Of a stretch of 7,238 nucleotides of DNA, positions 6,207-7,238 are shown one piece after another; position 1 is the stretch's first letter, and each line of letters begins with the position of its first letter. Origin of the DNA: Pseudomonadota bacterium (GTDB lineage: Bacteria; Pseudomonadota; Gammaproteobacteria; Xanthomonadales; Rhodanobacteraceae); assembly GCA_023430685.1 (NCBI GenBank), contig JAEYZH010000037.1:1-7238 (forward strand), read 5' to 3'. The position numbers were made by a program, and so were the translations under genes. The notes below the pieces were generated by a model. It was not told the DNA's origin and made no database searches. It worked only from the letters and a program-made list of their open reading frames with translations.

Positions 6207-7238
6207 ATGAGTGCAGGGCCGGTGCGCTCTTCTTTGCGCAGCTGGCGCGGCTGGTTCGCCTATGCGGCGGCGTGGCTCGCGATCGGACTCTGGCTCGGCA
6301 TCAATGTCGTCATCGGCCACCGCAACAGCGGCGAGGCGATCCCGCCGTGGGAGCCGATGACCTGGGAACTCAGCAGCGCGGTCGTGATGGCCGTGCTCGC
6401 GCTCGCGCTCGCGGCGTTCGAGCGGCGATTCCCGCTCTCGGGCGCGGGCTGGACGCGCCGGCTGTGGCCGCACCTGCTCGCGGTGCCGGTGTTTTCGCTG
6501 CTGCATACCGTCGGCATGGTCGCGATCCGCAAGGCCGTGTACCTGCTCCAGGGGCGCAGCTACGACTTCGGCGATCCGCTGCTCGGCTACGCCTACGAAC
6601 TGCAGAAGGACCTGATCAGCTACGCGCTGATCGCCGCGGCGTGCGTCGGCATCCGCGCGCTGCGCCGGCGCCGCGAGCGCGAACTCGCGATGCTGCGGCT
6701 CGAGCGTGACCTCGTCGACGCGCGCCTGGCCCGGCTCACCGCGCAGGTCGAACCGCATTTCATGTTCAACACGCTCAATGCGATCGCCAACCGCATGCAC
6801 GAGGACGTCGACGCGGCCGATCGCATGATCGCCGCGTTCGCGGGCCTCATGCGCGCGGCGCTCGTCGAATCGGGCGAGACGCAGGTGGCGGTGGCCGAGG
6901 AGGTCGCGTGGCTCGAGCGCTATCTCGACCTCATGCGCGAGCGCTTCCGCGGCAAGCTCGAAACCCGCATCGATGTCGATCCGGCGGCGTGCGCGCTGCG
7001 CATGCCGCGCCTGCTGCTGCAGCCGCTGGTCGAGAACGCGTTCCAGCACGGGCTCGCGTCGGGTCGCGGCAGCGTGGTGGTCTCGATCCGGCGCGACGGC
7101 GCGCGCCTGCGATGCACGGTCGACGATGACGGCGCGGGGTTCGCAGCGGACGCGGTCGACGGCACCGGGCTCGTGAACGTGCGCAGCCGGCTCGAGATCC
7201 TCCATCCGGGTGCGCATGTACTCGAGATCGGTCCGCGC
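6207..7238 (+). CDS. LytS/AlgZ-type membrane sensor histidine kinase, 3' end cut by window edge
   Basis: This is a sensor kinase of the His_kinase (LytS/YehU/AlgZ) family, which usually phosphorylates a LytTR-type response regulator. Numbered from ATG 6207, the 344 visible residues show four hydrophobic helices at about 16-37, 55-71, 87-109 and 136-150. A basic/charged coiled linker (151-178) follows, then the phospho-acceptor block QVEPHFMFNTLNAIANR (180-196) with His184. The ATP-binding region has LLLQPLVENAFQHGL (269-283, N-box Asn277), DDDGAGF (306-312) and GTGLVNVRSRLEIL (319-332). There is no extra sensor domain, so the signal is probably read through the membrane part; the ligand is unknown. 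Only the last few dozen residues should be missing. The start is uncertain: a GTG at 6144 overlaps the preceding stop as GTGA and would add 21 Arg/Gly-rich residues, while ATG 6207 gives a more normal N-terminus but lacks a good ribosome site. A partner regulator is expected just beyond the right edge. Confidence 0.92.
   Translation, partial: MSAGPVRSSLRSWRGWFAYAAAWLAIGLWLGINVVIGHRNSGEAIPPWEPMTWELSSAVVMAVLALALAAFERRFPLSGAGWTRRLWPHLLAVPVFSLLHTVGMVAIRKAVYLLQGRSYDFGDPLLGYAYELQKDLISYALIAAACVGIRALRRRRERELAMLRLERDLVDARLARLTAQVEPHFMFNTLNAIANRMHEDVDAADRMIAAFAGLMRAALVESGETQVAVAEEVAWLERYLDLMRERFRGKLETRIDVDPAACALRMPRLLLQPLVENAFQHGLASGRGSVVVSIRRDGARLRCTVDDDGAGFAADAVDGTGLVNVRSRLEILHPGAHVLEIGPR

Noticed and set aside
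6081..7217. Minus-strand open frame of 378 codons opposite the sensor kinase
   Set aside because: The plus strand shows clear H, N and G boxes of a LytS-type kinase. The opposite frame is low-complexity and domain-free.

Overview
The window is a high-GC (visibly around 70%) proteobacterial chromosome segment. Its gene content is that of a microaerobic respiratory locus. Codon use is strongly GC-biased throughout and does not change between genes, so I see no sign of recent transfer. The cbb3 oxidase type, the YjbR-family neighbour and the LytS/AlgZ-like kinase would fit a gammaproteobacterium of the Xanthomonadales/Lysobacterales kind. That taxonomic guess is inference and only moderately supported.

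Left and centre (minus strand, 5619 down to 1): a compact operon encodes cytochrome cbb3 oxidase and its assembly factors, transcribed right to left. The order is ccoN (catalytic subunit), ccoO (monohaem c), ccoQ (tiny membrane subunit), ccoP (dihaem c), a short CcoH/FixH-like membrane protein, then a CcoI/FixI-type copper P-type ATPase that runs off the left edge. ccoO/ccoQ, ccoQ/ccoP and ccoH/ccoI each overlap by 4 bases (ATGA), implying translational coupling. A 114-base gap with predicted stem-loops separates ccoN from ccoO. ccoG, often found between ccoP and ccoH, is absent here.

The divergent intergenic region (5620-5766) holds a good ANR/FNR-type box. It is spaced for a class II activated promoter driving ccoN. 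It also holds a perfect inverted repeat (8-base arms) that overlaps the edge of the box and the expected -35 region, and a second inverted repeat further upstream.

Right (plus strand, 5767 to the end): a small MmcQ/YjbR-family protein, followed by a LytS/AlgZ-type membrane sensor histidine kinase cut by the right edge just before its C-terminus. A GTG codon overlapping the yjbR stop offers a coupled start for the kinase, with an internal ATG at 6207 as the alternative.

How the parts work together: CcoN, CcoO and CcoP form the proton-pumping, high-affinity oxygen reductase, with CcoQ as a stabilising subunit. The CcoI ATPase supplies copper for the CuB centre, and the CcoH-like protein is expected to help assembly. 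The ANR/FNR box would switch the operon on when oxygen falls. Nothing in the sequence links the plus-strand pair functionally to the oxidase. No RNA genes, mobile elements, CRISPR arrays or origins were seen. The window looks mostly like a known system; the least explained parts are the promoter dyads, the ccoN-ccoO spacer and the reduced CcoH-like protein.
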